Origin: SUG2458 sp051872335
Lineage (GTDB): Bacteria > Bacillota_I > Bacilli_A > RFN20 > CAG-826
Direction: 5' to 3'
Assembly: GCA_051872335.1 (NCBI GenBank)
Contig: JBJEDT010000002.1
Location: 1-55,723, forward strand
Length of the DNA: 55,723 bases
Each line of letters starts with the position of its first letter. Position 1 is the stretch's first letter. Made by a program: the position numbers and the translations under genes. Shown here piece by piece: positions 27,992 to 35,078 of the stretch. The notes beneath the pieces were generated by a model. The model was not told the origin of the DNA. It searched no databases and saw nothing but the letters and a program-made list of their open reading frames with translations.

Positions 27992-28555
27992 ATGAATAAA
28001 TTAGTTAAATTACCATTATTCCTAGGTGCAGTTGGTTGTCTTTGTGGTGGTGTTCTTGCTTTAGTTAATCACTTTACAGAACCTGTCATTAAAGAAAACG
28101 AAGAGAAAAAAGCTAATGCAGCTTTCTATGAACATTTCTCAAATTTTGATAAAAAGAATACTGTTGCAGTAAGTGATACATTAGCTGCCTCTGGTGTAAC
28201 TCAAAAATATTATGCATTTGATGCGTCGAAAACATACATTGGAACAATTTATGAGTGCTCAGTAGTTGGTTATGCTGGTAAATCAAGTCCAATTAAATTT
28301 ACAATATCATTTGCTAATGGACAACCTAATCATTATGTTGCTTTATCGCATGCTGAATCAAATGTTGGTAAAATATTTATGGATTGGTTAGCAGGAGATG
28401 TTGATGGCAATAGATTAAGTAATCTTGAAGCCGGTAAAACATTTTCAGGATCAACTGTAACATATGCTGCAGTTAATTCAGCAGTTACAGTTTGTTCGGC
28501 AGATTATTTAGCTGAATTAGTTAATACACCAACTTATGTAGAGGGGGCTGAATAA
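27992..28555 (+). CDS. rnfG: Rnf complex subunit G
   Basis: A 187-residue protein with one N-terminal membrane helix (about 7-26) and an extracytosolic FMN-binding domain. The flavinylation-type motif is FSGSTVTYAAV (SGST at 152-155), where the family normally shows SGATxTS. The Ala is replaced by Ser, and the Thr is kept. Two further Thr/Tyr residues follow. It lies between rnfD and rnfE as expected. Whether ApbE still modifies this site cannot be read from sequence, but the Thr makes it plausible. Confidence 0.9.
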   Translation: MNKLVKLPLFLGAVGCLCGGVLALVNHFTEPVIKENEEKKANAAFYEHFSNFDKKNTVAVSDTLAASGVTQKYYAFDASKTYIGTIYECSVVGYAGKSSPIKFTISFANGQPNHYVALSHAESNVGKIFMDWLAGDVDGNRLSNLEAGKTFSGSTVTYAAVNSAVTVCSADYLAELVNTPTYVEGAE

Positions 28556-28556
28556 T

Positions 28557-29213
28557 ATGAAAAAGTTAAAAACATTTTTAAACGGATTATTATTCGAAAA
28601 TCCTACATTAGTAATTTTCTTAGGTATGTGTCCTGCTCTAGGTACTACTAATACTGTTGAAAATGCAACTTATATGTCACTATGTGTATTATTTGTTTTA
28701 TTACTATCTAACATAATTATCTCTTTAATTAGAAAGATAGTTCCTAACGAAGTTAGAATTCCAGTATATATCATTATTATTGCAACATTAGTTACAATCG
28801 TTGATATGTTATTCCACGCATATTTGCCTGATAAAGTATATTCTTCATTAGGTTCATTCATTTCATTAATTGTTGTTAACTGTATTATTTTAGGTAGAGC
28901 AGAATCATTTGCTTCTAAAAATAGTGTAGGAGATTCAATTATTGATGCATTAGGTTATAGTGCTGGTTTTGCTGGAGCAATTATTATTGTTGCTTTATTT
29001 AGAGAATTAGTTGGTACTGGTTGTTTATCTTGGGGAAGTAGTACAATTGAATTATTCCCTAATTATGCTATTTCTTTATTTGCATCTAATGCTGGGGCAT
29101 TCATTGCTCTTGGTATTGTTGTAGCAGCATTCTCAGCAATTATGAGTGCTTGTCAAAATCGTAAAGCAAAAAAAGCTGAAGCAGCTAAAAAAGCTGAAAC
29201 AGCTACAAAGTAA
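28557..29213 (+). CDS. rnfE: Rnf complex subunit E
   Basis: A 218-residue six-span membrane subunit. The family marks NPTLVIFLGMCPALGTTNTVENA (about 16-38, with the cluster Cys in GMCPALG) and CIILGRAESFA (about 108-118) are present. With RnfA it forms the membrane core that in Rnf/Nqr structures holds an intramembrane iron centre. The C-terminal tail is Lys/Ala-rich and cytosolic. It starts two bases after rnfG. Confidence 0.95.
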   Translation: MKKLKTFLNGLLFENPTLVIFLGMCPALGTTNTVENATYMSLCVLFVLLLSNIIISLIRKIVPNEVRIPVYIIIIATLVTIVDMLFHAYLPDKVYSSLGSFISLIVVNCIILGRAESFASKNSVGDSIIDALGYSAGFAGAIIIVALFRELVGTGCLSWGSSTIELFPNYAISLFASNAGAFIALGIVVAAFSAIMSACQNRKAKKAEAAKKAETATK

Positions 29214-29226
29214 GGAGGATTAAGAT

Positions 29227-29805
29227 ATGGAATTATTTGCTATCGCATTTGCTGCTTTATTAGGCAGTAATATTATCCTTTCAAGATTCTTGGGAATTTG
29301 TCCTTTCTTAGGTGTTTCAAAGAAGACATCAAGTGCTGTTGGAATGGGCTTAGCTTTAATAGCTGTAGTTACACTTTCATCACTTTTATGTTTTGCTCTT
29401 GATAAACTACTTGTTTTACTTGGTATGGCAAGTTACCTTGAATTAGTTGTCTTTATTCTTGTAATTGCTTCATTTGTTCAATTACTTGAATTTTTCTTAA
29501 AAAGATTTGTTCCAAGTCTTTATAAATCATTAGGTGTATATCTTCCTTTAATTACTACAAACTGTGTTGTATTACAAGTTTGTTTAGATCTTGTTTCTAG
29601 AGAATATAATTTATTGCAAACTTTAGTTTATGCAGTTAGTGTCTCAGCAGGTTATATGCTAATCATTGTTCTTTTCTCTTTAATTAGAACTCGTTTAGAT
29701 AATCAACCTAATATGCCAAAAGCTTTTAAAGGAAATGCAATTGCTTTAATAACAGCAGGCTTAATGGCTATGGCTTTCATTGCATTTAGTGGTTTTAGCT
29801 TCTAA
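29227..29805 (+). CDS. rnfA: Rnf complex subunit A
   Basis: A 192-residue six-span membrane subunit, paralogous to RnfE in inverted topology. The marks are GSNIILSRFLGICPFLGVS (about 13-31, with the cluster Cys in GICPFLG) and ITTNCVVLQVC (about 103-113). Length is standard. It has a GGAGG ribosome binding site and shares one base (TAATG) with the next small gene, so translation is coupled. Confidence 0.96.
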   Translation: MELFAIAFAALLGSNIILSRFLGICPFLGVSKKTSSAVGMGLALIAVVTLSSLLCFALDKLLVLLGMASYLELVVFILVIASFVQLLEFFLKRFVPSLYKSLGVYLPLITTNCVVLQVCLDLVSREYNLLQTLVYAVSVSAGYMLIIVLFSLIRTRLDNQPNMPKAFKGNAIALITAGLMAMAFIAFSGFSF

Positions 29806-30032
29806 TGTTATTAACTCAAGAAACTGGTAATATATGGGTTCAAATAGGTATTTTACTAGTATGTATTGCTTTATTTGTAGGTACTTATTTGTTAAACAAA
29901 CATACAAAAAAACCAGAAGGGTGTGAAGAAGTTAGTGAACATTGTATAGGTTGTACAATTACTACATGTTCACATCACCCTGATAATTCTAAAGATAATT
30001 CTAAAGATAAAGGAGAAGAAAAAAATGATTGA
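29805..30032 (+). CDS. Small Cys-rich membrane protein inserted in the rnf operon
   Basis: A 75-residue protein with one membrane helix (about 11-30) and a hydrophilic C-terminus. The latter contains C40, C47, C50 and C55 followed by H57 and H58, a C-x6-C-x2-C-x4-C-x-HH pattern that could bind a metal or iron-sulfur cluster. The tail is Lys/Asp-rich. It overlaps rnfA by one base and rnfB by eight bases, so it is a built-in part of the operon. It recalls the short FeoB-associated Cys-rich proteins in build, but I recognise no standard Rnf subunit. Function unknown. Confidence 0.8.
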   Translation: MLLTQETGNIWVQIGILLVCIALFVGTYLLNKHTKKPEGCEEVSEHCIGCTITTCSHHPDNSKDNSKDKGEEKND

Positions 30033-30339
30033 AATATTAATTGCAATGGCTGTTTCATTAGGTATTGCTGCTCTATTAGGCTTTGGACTTGCACTTGCTG
30101 ATAAATTCTTAAGAGTTGAAGAAGATCCACGAATTGAAAAAGTAACTTCAATGCTACCTGGTGCAAACTGTGGTGGCTGTGGTTTTCCTGGATGTTCAGG
30201 TTATGCTTGTGCAGTTGTTGAAAAGAAAGTTGATTCATTAGCAGCTTGTAAAGTATCAAAACCAGAAGCAAAAGAACAAATTAAAGCTTATTTAAAAGAA
30301 ACACCAGGTCCTGATGGAACTACTATCGAATTGAAATAA
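30025..30339 (+). CDS. rnfB: Rnf complex subunit B, short form without ferredoxin domains
   Basis: A 104-residue protein. It has the RnfB N-terminal membrane helix (about 4-25) and the [4Fe-4S] domain CGGCGFPGCSGY (C49, C52, C57) with a further Cys at 75. It stops where the 8Fe-8S ferredoxin domains of ordinary RnfB (about 190-330 residues) should begin. A strong terminator starts five bases after the stop, so the short form is the true end rather than a sequencing frameshift. Electron entry from ferredoxin must therefore use another protein or another subunit, which is inference. Confidence 0.9.
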   Translation: MIEILIAMAVSLGIAALLGFGLALADKFLRVEEDPRIEKVTSMLPGANCGGCGFPGCSGYACAVVEKKVDSLAACKVSKPEAKEQIKAYLKETPGPDGTTIELK

Positions 30340-30344
30340 ATTAA

Positions 30345-30367
30345 ATGGCCGCAAGGCCATTTTTTTA
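30345..30367 (+). terminator. Intrinsic terminator of the rnf operon
   Basis: ATGGCC-GCAA-GGCCAT hairpin with a stable tetraloop, followed by seven T residues. Confidence 0.95.
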
Positions 30368-30410
30368 TTAAAATTCATATAATATAAAGTTTTAATTCGA
30401 TAAAAATATA

Positions 30411-30439
30411 TTGATTTAGATATATGCTTTTGATAAAAT
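30411..30439 (+). promoter_or_regulatory. Promoter of the repeat lipoprotein gene
   Basis: -35 TTGATT (30411-30416, 4 of 6), a 17-base spacer and -10 TAAAAT (30434-30439, 5 of 6) with a TGA extension, right after the rnf terminator. Confidence 0.58.
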
Positions 30440-30474
30440 ATAGTTGTCTTAAAAATGGAGGTAGACAGACAATT

Positions 30475-31428
30475 ATGAAAAATTCAAAATTATTATTAAT
30501 TCCTGCTGTTCTTGCTCTTGGATCATTAGCATCATGCGGCGGAACAAAAGAAGTTTCTGTTGGTTTAGGCTATGAAGCATCATTCGGTCAATCATATGGC
30601 GTATACCAAGTAGAAGTAACTGCAGCATCTGTTGGTTTTGATGCTAAAGGTAAAATCGTTGATGCAAGATTTGATACAGTTCAAGTTAAACAATCAGCTG
30701 TAGCATCAGATGACTCATTCGTTTTTGCTACACCATCTGCAACAAATGAAAATGGTGTAAAATCAAAACTAGAATTAGGTAAAGACTATGCTATGAAAGG
30801 TGTTAGTGCTATCGGTGCTGAAGTTGATACTCAAATCGAAGCATTCGCAGATTTCTGTGTTGGTAAAACAGTAGAAGAAGTTAAAGCTGCTGAATCAATC
30901 GAAGGTGTTTCAATTTACTATGGTTCTTATGTAAATGCTCTTGAAAAAGCTTATGCTTCAAAAAGAGAAGCTGTAAAATACAAAGGCGAATTAAAAGCTG
31001 GTGTTGGTATGGCTGGTACAGTTAGTGCTAAAGGTGAAACATCAATCACAGTATGTGCTGCATTAGTTGCTGATTCAAAAGTTGTTGCTTCATATACAGA
31101 CTGTGTTGTCCACACTGCTGAAGCTGCTTCAGGTGAATCTGGTGTAGTATTATCAACAAAAGCTAATAAGTATGTTGTTGATGGAAAAATCACATCTAAA
31201 TATGATTTAGGTTCAGCTTATGCTATGGGTAATGCTGAAACTGGCGTTTTAGAATGGAATGTTCAAGCTGAAAACTTTGATGCTGCATTAGTTGGTAAAA
31301 CAGCTGATGAAATCAAAGCATTAGAAGAAATTGAAGGTTGTACAATTACAGCTACTGCTTTAATTGCTGCTGCTGCTGAAGCTGTCACATATTCAGGCTT
31401 AGAACACGTTGGTCCACAAGCTGAATAA
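30475..31428 (+). CDS. Two-repeat secreted lipoprotein next to rnf/apbE
   Basis: A 317-residue lipoprotein (lipobox LASC; Cys near residue 20, followed by GG). The mature part is two related halves. A Gly-x-x-YAM segment is followed by VGKT-x-(E/D)E(V/I)K and IEG then short beta strands, at about 100-150 and again at about 245-300. The layout recalls PplA-like double-domain lipoproteins of flavin-based extracellular electron transfer, but I see no SGAT-type FMN attachment motif. Codon use favours TCA, GCT and GTT and the protein is very Ala/Val-rich, consistent with high expression. Start ATG 30475 follows GGAGG. It sits between rnf and apbE with its own promoter and terminator. Confidence 0.78.
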   Translation: MKNSKLLLIPAVLALGSLASCGGTKEVSVGLGYEASFGQSYGVYQVEVTAASVGFDAKGKIVDARFDTVQVKQSAVASDDSFVFATPSATNENGVKSKLELGKDYAMKGVSAIGAEVDTQIEAFADFCVGKTVEEVKAAESIEGVSIYYGSYVNALEKAYASKREAVKYKGELKAGVGMAGTVSAKGETSITVCAALVADSKVVASYTDCVVHTAEAASGESGVVLSTKANKYVVDGKITSKYDLGSAYAMGNAETGVLEWNVQAENFDAALVGKTADEIKALEEIEGCTITATALIAAAAEAVTYSGLEHVGPQAE

Positions 31429-31445
31429 TTAGAATTTAATTATTA

Positions 31446-31477
31446 AAAAGTTGCTATCTAGGTAGCAACTTTTTTTG
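31446..31477 (+). terminator. Intrinsic terminator after the repeat lipoprotein
   Basis: AGTTGCTA and TAGCAACT form a perfect 8-bp stem, followed by seven or more T residues. Confidence 0.93.
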
Positions 31478-31483
31478 TTTATT

Positions 31484-31511
31484 TTGATTAATAGATAGGG
31501 TAATATATAAA
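31484..31511 (+). promoter_or_regulatory. Possible promoter of the first apbE
   Basis: -35 TTGATT (31484-31489), a 16-base spacer and -10 TATAAA (31506-31511). AT-rich context, so only moderate support. Confidence 0.4.
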
Positions 31512-31522
31512 TAGGTGAATTT

Positions 31523-32701
31523 ATGAAAAAGGTATCGGTTTATTTATTACTTATATGTTTATTATCATCTTGTAGTTTGAAATATAATTATGAGGTTGAT
31601 CCATATGATGTTATCGGTGTTATTGATGATAATGGTGAATATATTTCAGCATTAAACTCTTTTGTTAAATTACAAATGTATAATGAAAATGAATTAAAAG
31701 AAGTTAGATCTTCTTTTTCAAGTACAATTCAAAAGACACATATTATTTCTGATAGTTATCATTCTTACCTTGGATATAATAATGTAAAAACAATCAATGA
31801 TAATTATGGAAATGATGCATTACAAGTCGATCCTTTGTTGATTGACTTAATAAATAAAGGTATCGAATTAACAAAATTAACTAAAGGAATTTATAATATT
31901 ACAATGGGTCAAACTATTTCTTTATGGAGTAATGCATTTAGTAATGTTGATAGTTCTTCTAAAGGTGATGATCCTGATCATGAAGATATTGAAAAAAGTT
32001 TGTCTTCGATTATTAATTATAATGAAATTGATAATTATATTAAAATAGATTATGACAATTCAACTATAAAAATCGAAAATAAGGTTGATGCTTTATTACC
32101 CGTATCTTTAAACTTTGGAGGCATTTCTAAAGGATTTGCTTTGGACCAAGTAAATGATTTATTTTTGAATAATCAACCAGGAATTATTTCAGCTGGATCT
32201 TCTTCTATATCCTTAAAAGGTACTTTTCCATTAAGTAATAGGAAATACTATTTAATTAACATTAGGGAACCTTCTTTTTATTCTTCATCTCAACAAGAAG
32301 TATTTTTACAGTTAGGATTAGAAAAATACACAAATATTTCAAATTCTGGAGATTATGAAAAGTTTTTCTTTACAAAAGATACTAATACATTAAGATCTCA
32401 TATTATAAATGCATCGACAGGTTATAGTGATAATTATCATCGTTCGGCAATTGTATTTAGTGATACATATTCGTATGTTTTAGATGTTTTATCAACAACA
32501 CTTATGAATCTTGAAACTCTTGAAGAAATTAAAGATATGGTAAAAACATTTGAGGATTTTTATGAAACTTCCATTGCCTATTGTATTATTGATGATTATA
32601 ATAATGGTTTTAAATTATCTGTTAATGAAAAATTTAATAATTGTGTTATACAAAATAAAATATCCTCGATAATCAAGGATATTCAAGTAATTAAGAATTA
32701 A
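31523..32701 (+). CDS. apbE: FAD:protein FMN transferase (ApbE), lipoprotein form
   Basis: A 392-residue lipoprotein (lipobox LLSSC, Cys near residue 17) of the ApbE family. It transfers FMN from FAD to a Thr in extracytosolic flavoproteins. Motifs: NFGGISKGFALD (usual DLGGIAKGYA), SAGSSS, a SNSGDYE segment, HIINASTGYS (usual HIxDPxTG) and LDVLSTTLM (usual aDaLaTalf, metal-binding Asp). The Asp-Pro of the HIxDPxTG motif is Asn-Ala here. Natural targets would be RnfD and RnfG next door. The 3' end overlaps the convergent eetB-like gene by 11 bases. Confidence 0.9.
   Translation: MKKVSVYLLLICLLSSCSLKYNYEVDPYDVIGVIDDNGEYISALNSFVKLQMYNENELKEVRSSFSSTIQKTHIISDSYHSYLGYNNVKTINDNYGNDALQVDPLLIDLINKGIELTKLTKGIYNITMGQTISLWSNAFSNVDSSSKGDDPDHEDIEKSLSSIINYNEIDNYIKIDYDNSTIKIENKVDALLPVSLNFGGISKGFALDQVNDLFLNNQPGIISAGSSSISLKGTFPLSNRKYYLINIREPSFYSSSQQEVFLQLGLEKYTNISNSGDYEKFFFTKDTNTLRSHIINASTGYSDNYHRSAIVFSDTYSYVLDVLSTTLMNLETLEEIKDMVKTFEDFYETSIAYCIIDDYNNGFKLSVNEKFNNCVIQNKISSIIKDIQVIKN
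32650..32683 (-). terminator. Possible terminator of the eet operon inside the apbE 3' end
   Basis: AATATCCT (32659-32666) and AGGATATT (32676-32683) form a perfect 8-bp stem. On the minus strand it is followed by TTATTTTG, so it could end the convergent eetB transcript within the apbE coding region. On the plus strand no T-run follows. Confidence 0.4.
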
Positions 32702-33230
32702 ATAAATGTTCGATGTGGTGGTCGACTTTTGATAGAACTAAAGAGGTTAATAAAGCTGTAAGAAGTCCTGTAATGATTCCAGATATCATCAAAATTGGAT
32801 AATACATTACAAGACCAAAAGTATTATAGATTATTGATACAGCAATCATTTGTCCTACACCATGGAAAACAGCACTTACACAAGAAAGCCCATAAATTGA
32901 GAATTTTTTGATATAGTACAAAATAACTACAATTAGAGTTGATAAAAACCAACCACTTAAACTTAAAATGAAAGCTACTGAAAATAAACCAGTTCTTAAT
33001 AATCCGACAATCAGTACTCTTAAAAAGCCAATCGAAATGTATTCTTTTGGTGAATAATAATATAAAATGACTAATCCAATTGTATTTGCAAGGCCTAATT
33101 TGACTCCAGGAATTGCAATCGGCAGTGGTATCATCGATTCAACTAGATTTAAAATTATTCCTAATGCTAGGAATAAACTTAATCTAGTTATTTTTTTAAT
33201 TGTTTTACTTGATTTAGAAGTCTTTTCCAT
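32691..33230 (-). CDS. Gx-transporter/EetB-like membrane protein
   Basis: A 179-residue protein with about five hydrophobic segments, of the family annotated 'Gx transporter' or heptaprenyl diphosphate synthase component I. Diagnostic pieces: LALGIILNLVESMIPLPIAIPGVKLGLAN (about 20-48) and FHGVGQMIAV (about 122-131). To my knowledge the same family is named EetB in flavin-based extracellular electron transfer loci. It overlaps the preceding EetA-like gene by 17 bases with a GGAGGTG site. Its role there is proposed to be electron transfer across the membrane. Confidence 0.85.
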   Translation of the reverse strand: MEKTSKSSKTIKKITRLSLFLALGIILNLVESMIPLPIAIPGVKLGLANTIGLVILYYYSPKEYISIGFLRVLIVGLLRTGLFSVAFILSLSGWFLSTLIVVILYYIKKFSIYGLSCVSAVFHGVGQMIAVSIIYNTFGLVMYYPILMISGIITGLLTALLTSLVLSKVDHHIEHLFNS

Positions 33231-33675
33231 AATATCTTACACCTCCAAATCCAAGAGTTTCATTACCTTCACTAGAATCAGTTGAATTTATTACAACTCG
33301 AATATCATTAGGAATACAAACAATTGGTAAATTTGTTATATTTACCCATCCTTGTTTTTCACATGTTAAATTTGGACATGTAACATCATGAACACGTATT
33401 CCTTTATCTTTATTAATATCAATATAAAAATCACCTAATAAATCAGGATATTTTTCTTTTGTTAAAACGACTGTATAAGTTTCTTCAAGTTTATCGATTT
33501 CAGTGCGATATTCTTTTAATTCTTCACCTTTGTAATATATACAAACATATCTTTCACCAGAAAATGAACTATTATAGATAAAAATTCCCACCATCAAAGA
33601 TATTGCTGCTATAGCACTAGCAACAATAATTATAATATCAACAACTTTAAATTTTAATGAAAAATTCCTATTCAT
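33214..33675 (-). CDS. NusG domain II/EetA-like protein
   Basis: A 153-residue protein with one N-terminal membrane helix (about 10-32) and an extracytosolic NusG domain II. The family mark is VTCPNLTCEKQGWVN (about 98-112), with the two Cys spaced C-x4-C, followed by LPIVCIPNDIRVVI. To my knowledge this domain family corresponds to EetA, normally coded next to EetB. The start (33675) follows AAGGTG and overlaps the upstream apbE by eight bases. A redox role for the Cys pair is possible but unproven. Confidence 0.85.
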   Translation of the reverse strand: MNRNFSLKFKVVDIIIIVASAIAAISLMVGIFIYNSSFSGERYVCIYYKGEELKEYRTEIDKLEETYTVVLTKEKYPDLLGDFYIDINKDKGIRVHDVTCPNLTCEKQGWVNITNLPIVCIPNDIRVVINSTDSSEGNETLGFGGVRYYGKDF

Positions 33676-34981
33676 AATACACCTTGCAATTTGAAGTTTC
33701 TACTTTAATATCATCTTTTAAAATAGAATCAATGTAAATATTTAACGAATCATCTTTTTGTGTATCCATAATAATTAATGATAAATCTTTATCAGGATAC
33801 TTAGATAATAGATTATCTCTATATGTAAAACATTGATCTAAAGGTAGATTAACAAACATTGTTGATAAAGCATCAAGTTCAGCATTGGAGAATGTCTTTG
33901 AAATAATAGTTACGCTTGAATGTTCTTGACTACATTCTCCAGTGTAAGGATTTACGATGTGATGACGATATAATTTGTTGTCATTTTCTATATTTATATA
34001 GTAAGATTTTTGATTATAATTACCTGAAGTTGAAATTCCATAATCATAGTCAACCTTTAATGAAAAAGCTATTTCTCTAACAATTGATCCACCTTTTCGA
34101 GGATCAGCAAAACTAAATTTTTGATAACCTTTTTCAAAAAATGTTGGTGCAGTTACTGAAGCTAAAGAACTTGAACCAGCATTTATAACAGCATCTGTAT
34201 AATTTAAAGATAAGAATTTTTCTTTAATGAAATCAACAGCTAAACCTTTAGCAATTCCCCCTGTAGTTATAACAGGTCTATATTTGGAATCAACTTTATT
34301 TCTTTCTAATAAAGTACCATTATAATCTTTGTTATCGATGGTATTAAAAGTTATTTCTTTTGCTTCATCATTAAATGTAAATAATGTTTGAACTTCATCT
34401 AATGTTGGAGTTGAACAAGCATACTTTTCCATTTCTATTTTTTGTGTTTCACTATAATAAGGATCATAAACATGAACATCATTACCTTCATCTAAAACAT
34501 TATAAAAAATATCGTCCCAGAAAGAATTTAAGTTACCAACAAAAAAGTTAAAATAGCCATTTGTTTCAAGTGTCATATTATAACCAATTTTTAATAATGC
34601 ATATAATTCATCATCACATTTAATTGGTGAACCACTACCATATGAATCATTTATTACTTTTATAGAAGTTATAATATTCTCACTTTCGTCTTTGTAGTTA
34701 TAATGTCTATCAAATTTTTTATGTAAAGAGTTAATTTGATCAACAAAAAGCGTTTTTATATTTTGATCAAAATTATCTTCATATGTTTTCTTTTCGTTTT
34801 TGAAATATTTTAGTGTCATTACTGTATTAAAAGGTACTACTTGAAAATTAGTTGATGTTAAAACAGATGCACTACTATGAGATACAACTAACCATTCTCC
34901 TTTATTAATAACTTTATCAGCACATGATACAAGAGCAGAGGAACAAAGTAAAATTGATAAATATTTAAATCTATTTTTCAT
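33668..34981 (-). CDS. apbE: FAD:protein FMN transferase (ApbE), lipoprotein form, second copy
   Basis: A 437-residue lipoprotein (SALVSCADK; Cys near residue 20). ApbE motifs: TTGGIAKGLAVDF, NAGSSS, STSGNY, HHIVNPYTGE and AELDALSTMF. It differs strongly from the first copy in the window and has an insertion around residues 150-230, so the two are not a recent duplication. First gene of an apbE-eetA-eetB operon with overlapping ends. AGGAGG lies upstream of the ATG. Likely role: FMN loading of extracytosolic flavoproteins. Confidence 0.9.
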   Translation of the reverse strand: MKNRFKYLSILLCSSALVSCADKVINKGEWLVVSHSSASVLTSTNFQVVPFNTVMTLKYFKNEKKTYEDNFDQNIKTLFVDQINSLHKKFDRHYNYKDESENIITSIKVINDSYGSGSPIKCDDELYALLKIGYNMTLETNGYFNFFVGNLNSFWDDIFYNVLDEGNDVHVYDPYYSETQKIEMEKYACSTPTLDEVQTLFTFNDEAKEITFNTIDNKDYNGTLLERNKVDSKYRPVITTGGIAKGLAVDFIKEKFLSLNYTDAVINAGSSSLASVTAPTFFEKGYQKFSFADPRKGGSIVREIAFSLKVDYDYGISTSGNYNQKSYYINIENDNKLYRHHIVNPYTGECSQEHSSVTIISKTFSNAELDALSTMFVNLPLDQCFTYRDNLLSKYPDKDLSLIIMDTQKDDSLNIYIDSILKDDIKVETSNCKVYYE

Positions 34982-35019
34982 ATAGTTCCTCCTTACTATT
35001 TTATATTTTATATTTTATA

Positions 35020-35062
35020 TAAAAAAATAGCAATTTAAATATATATTTAATAAATTGCTATT
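35020..35062 (-). terminator. Intrinsic terminator of the lacI-type regulator gene
   Basis: On the minus strand, TAAATTGCTATT's partner AATAGCAATTTA forms a perfect 12-bp stem (35026-35037 with 35051-35062), followed by seven T residues. Confidence 0.88.
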
Positions 35063-35078
35063 ATTTGTAAATTTATAT

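Noticed and set aside
30025..30410. Frameshift as explanation of the short RnfB
   Set aside because: The stop is followed by a strong terminator within five bases, and no ferredoxin-type Cys motif occurs in any frame downstream.
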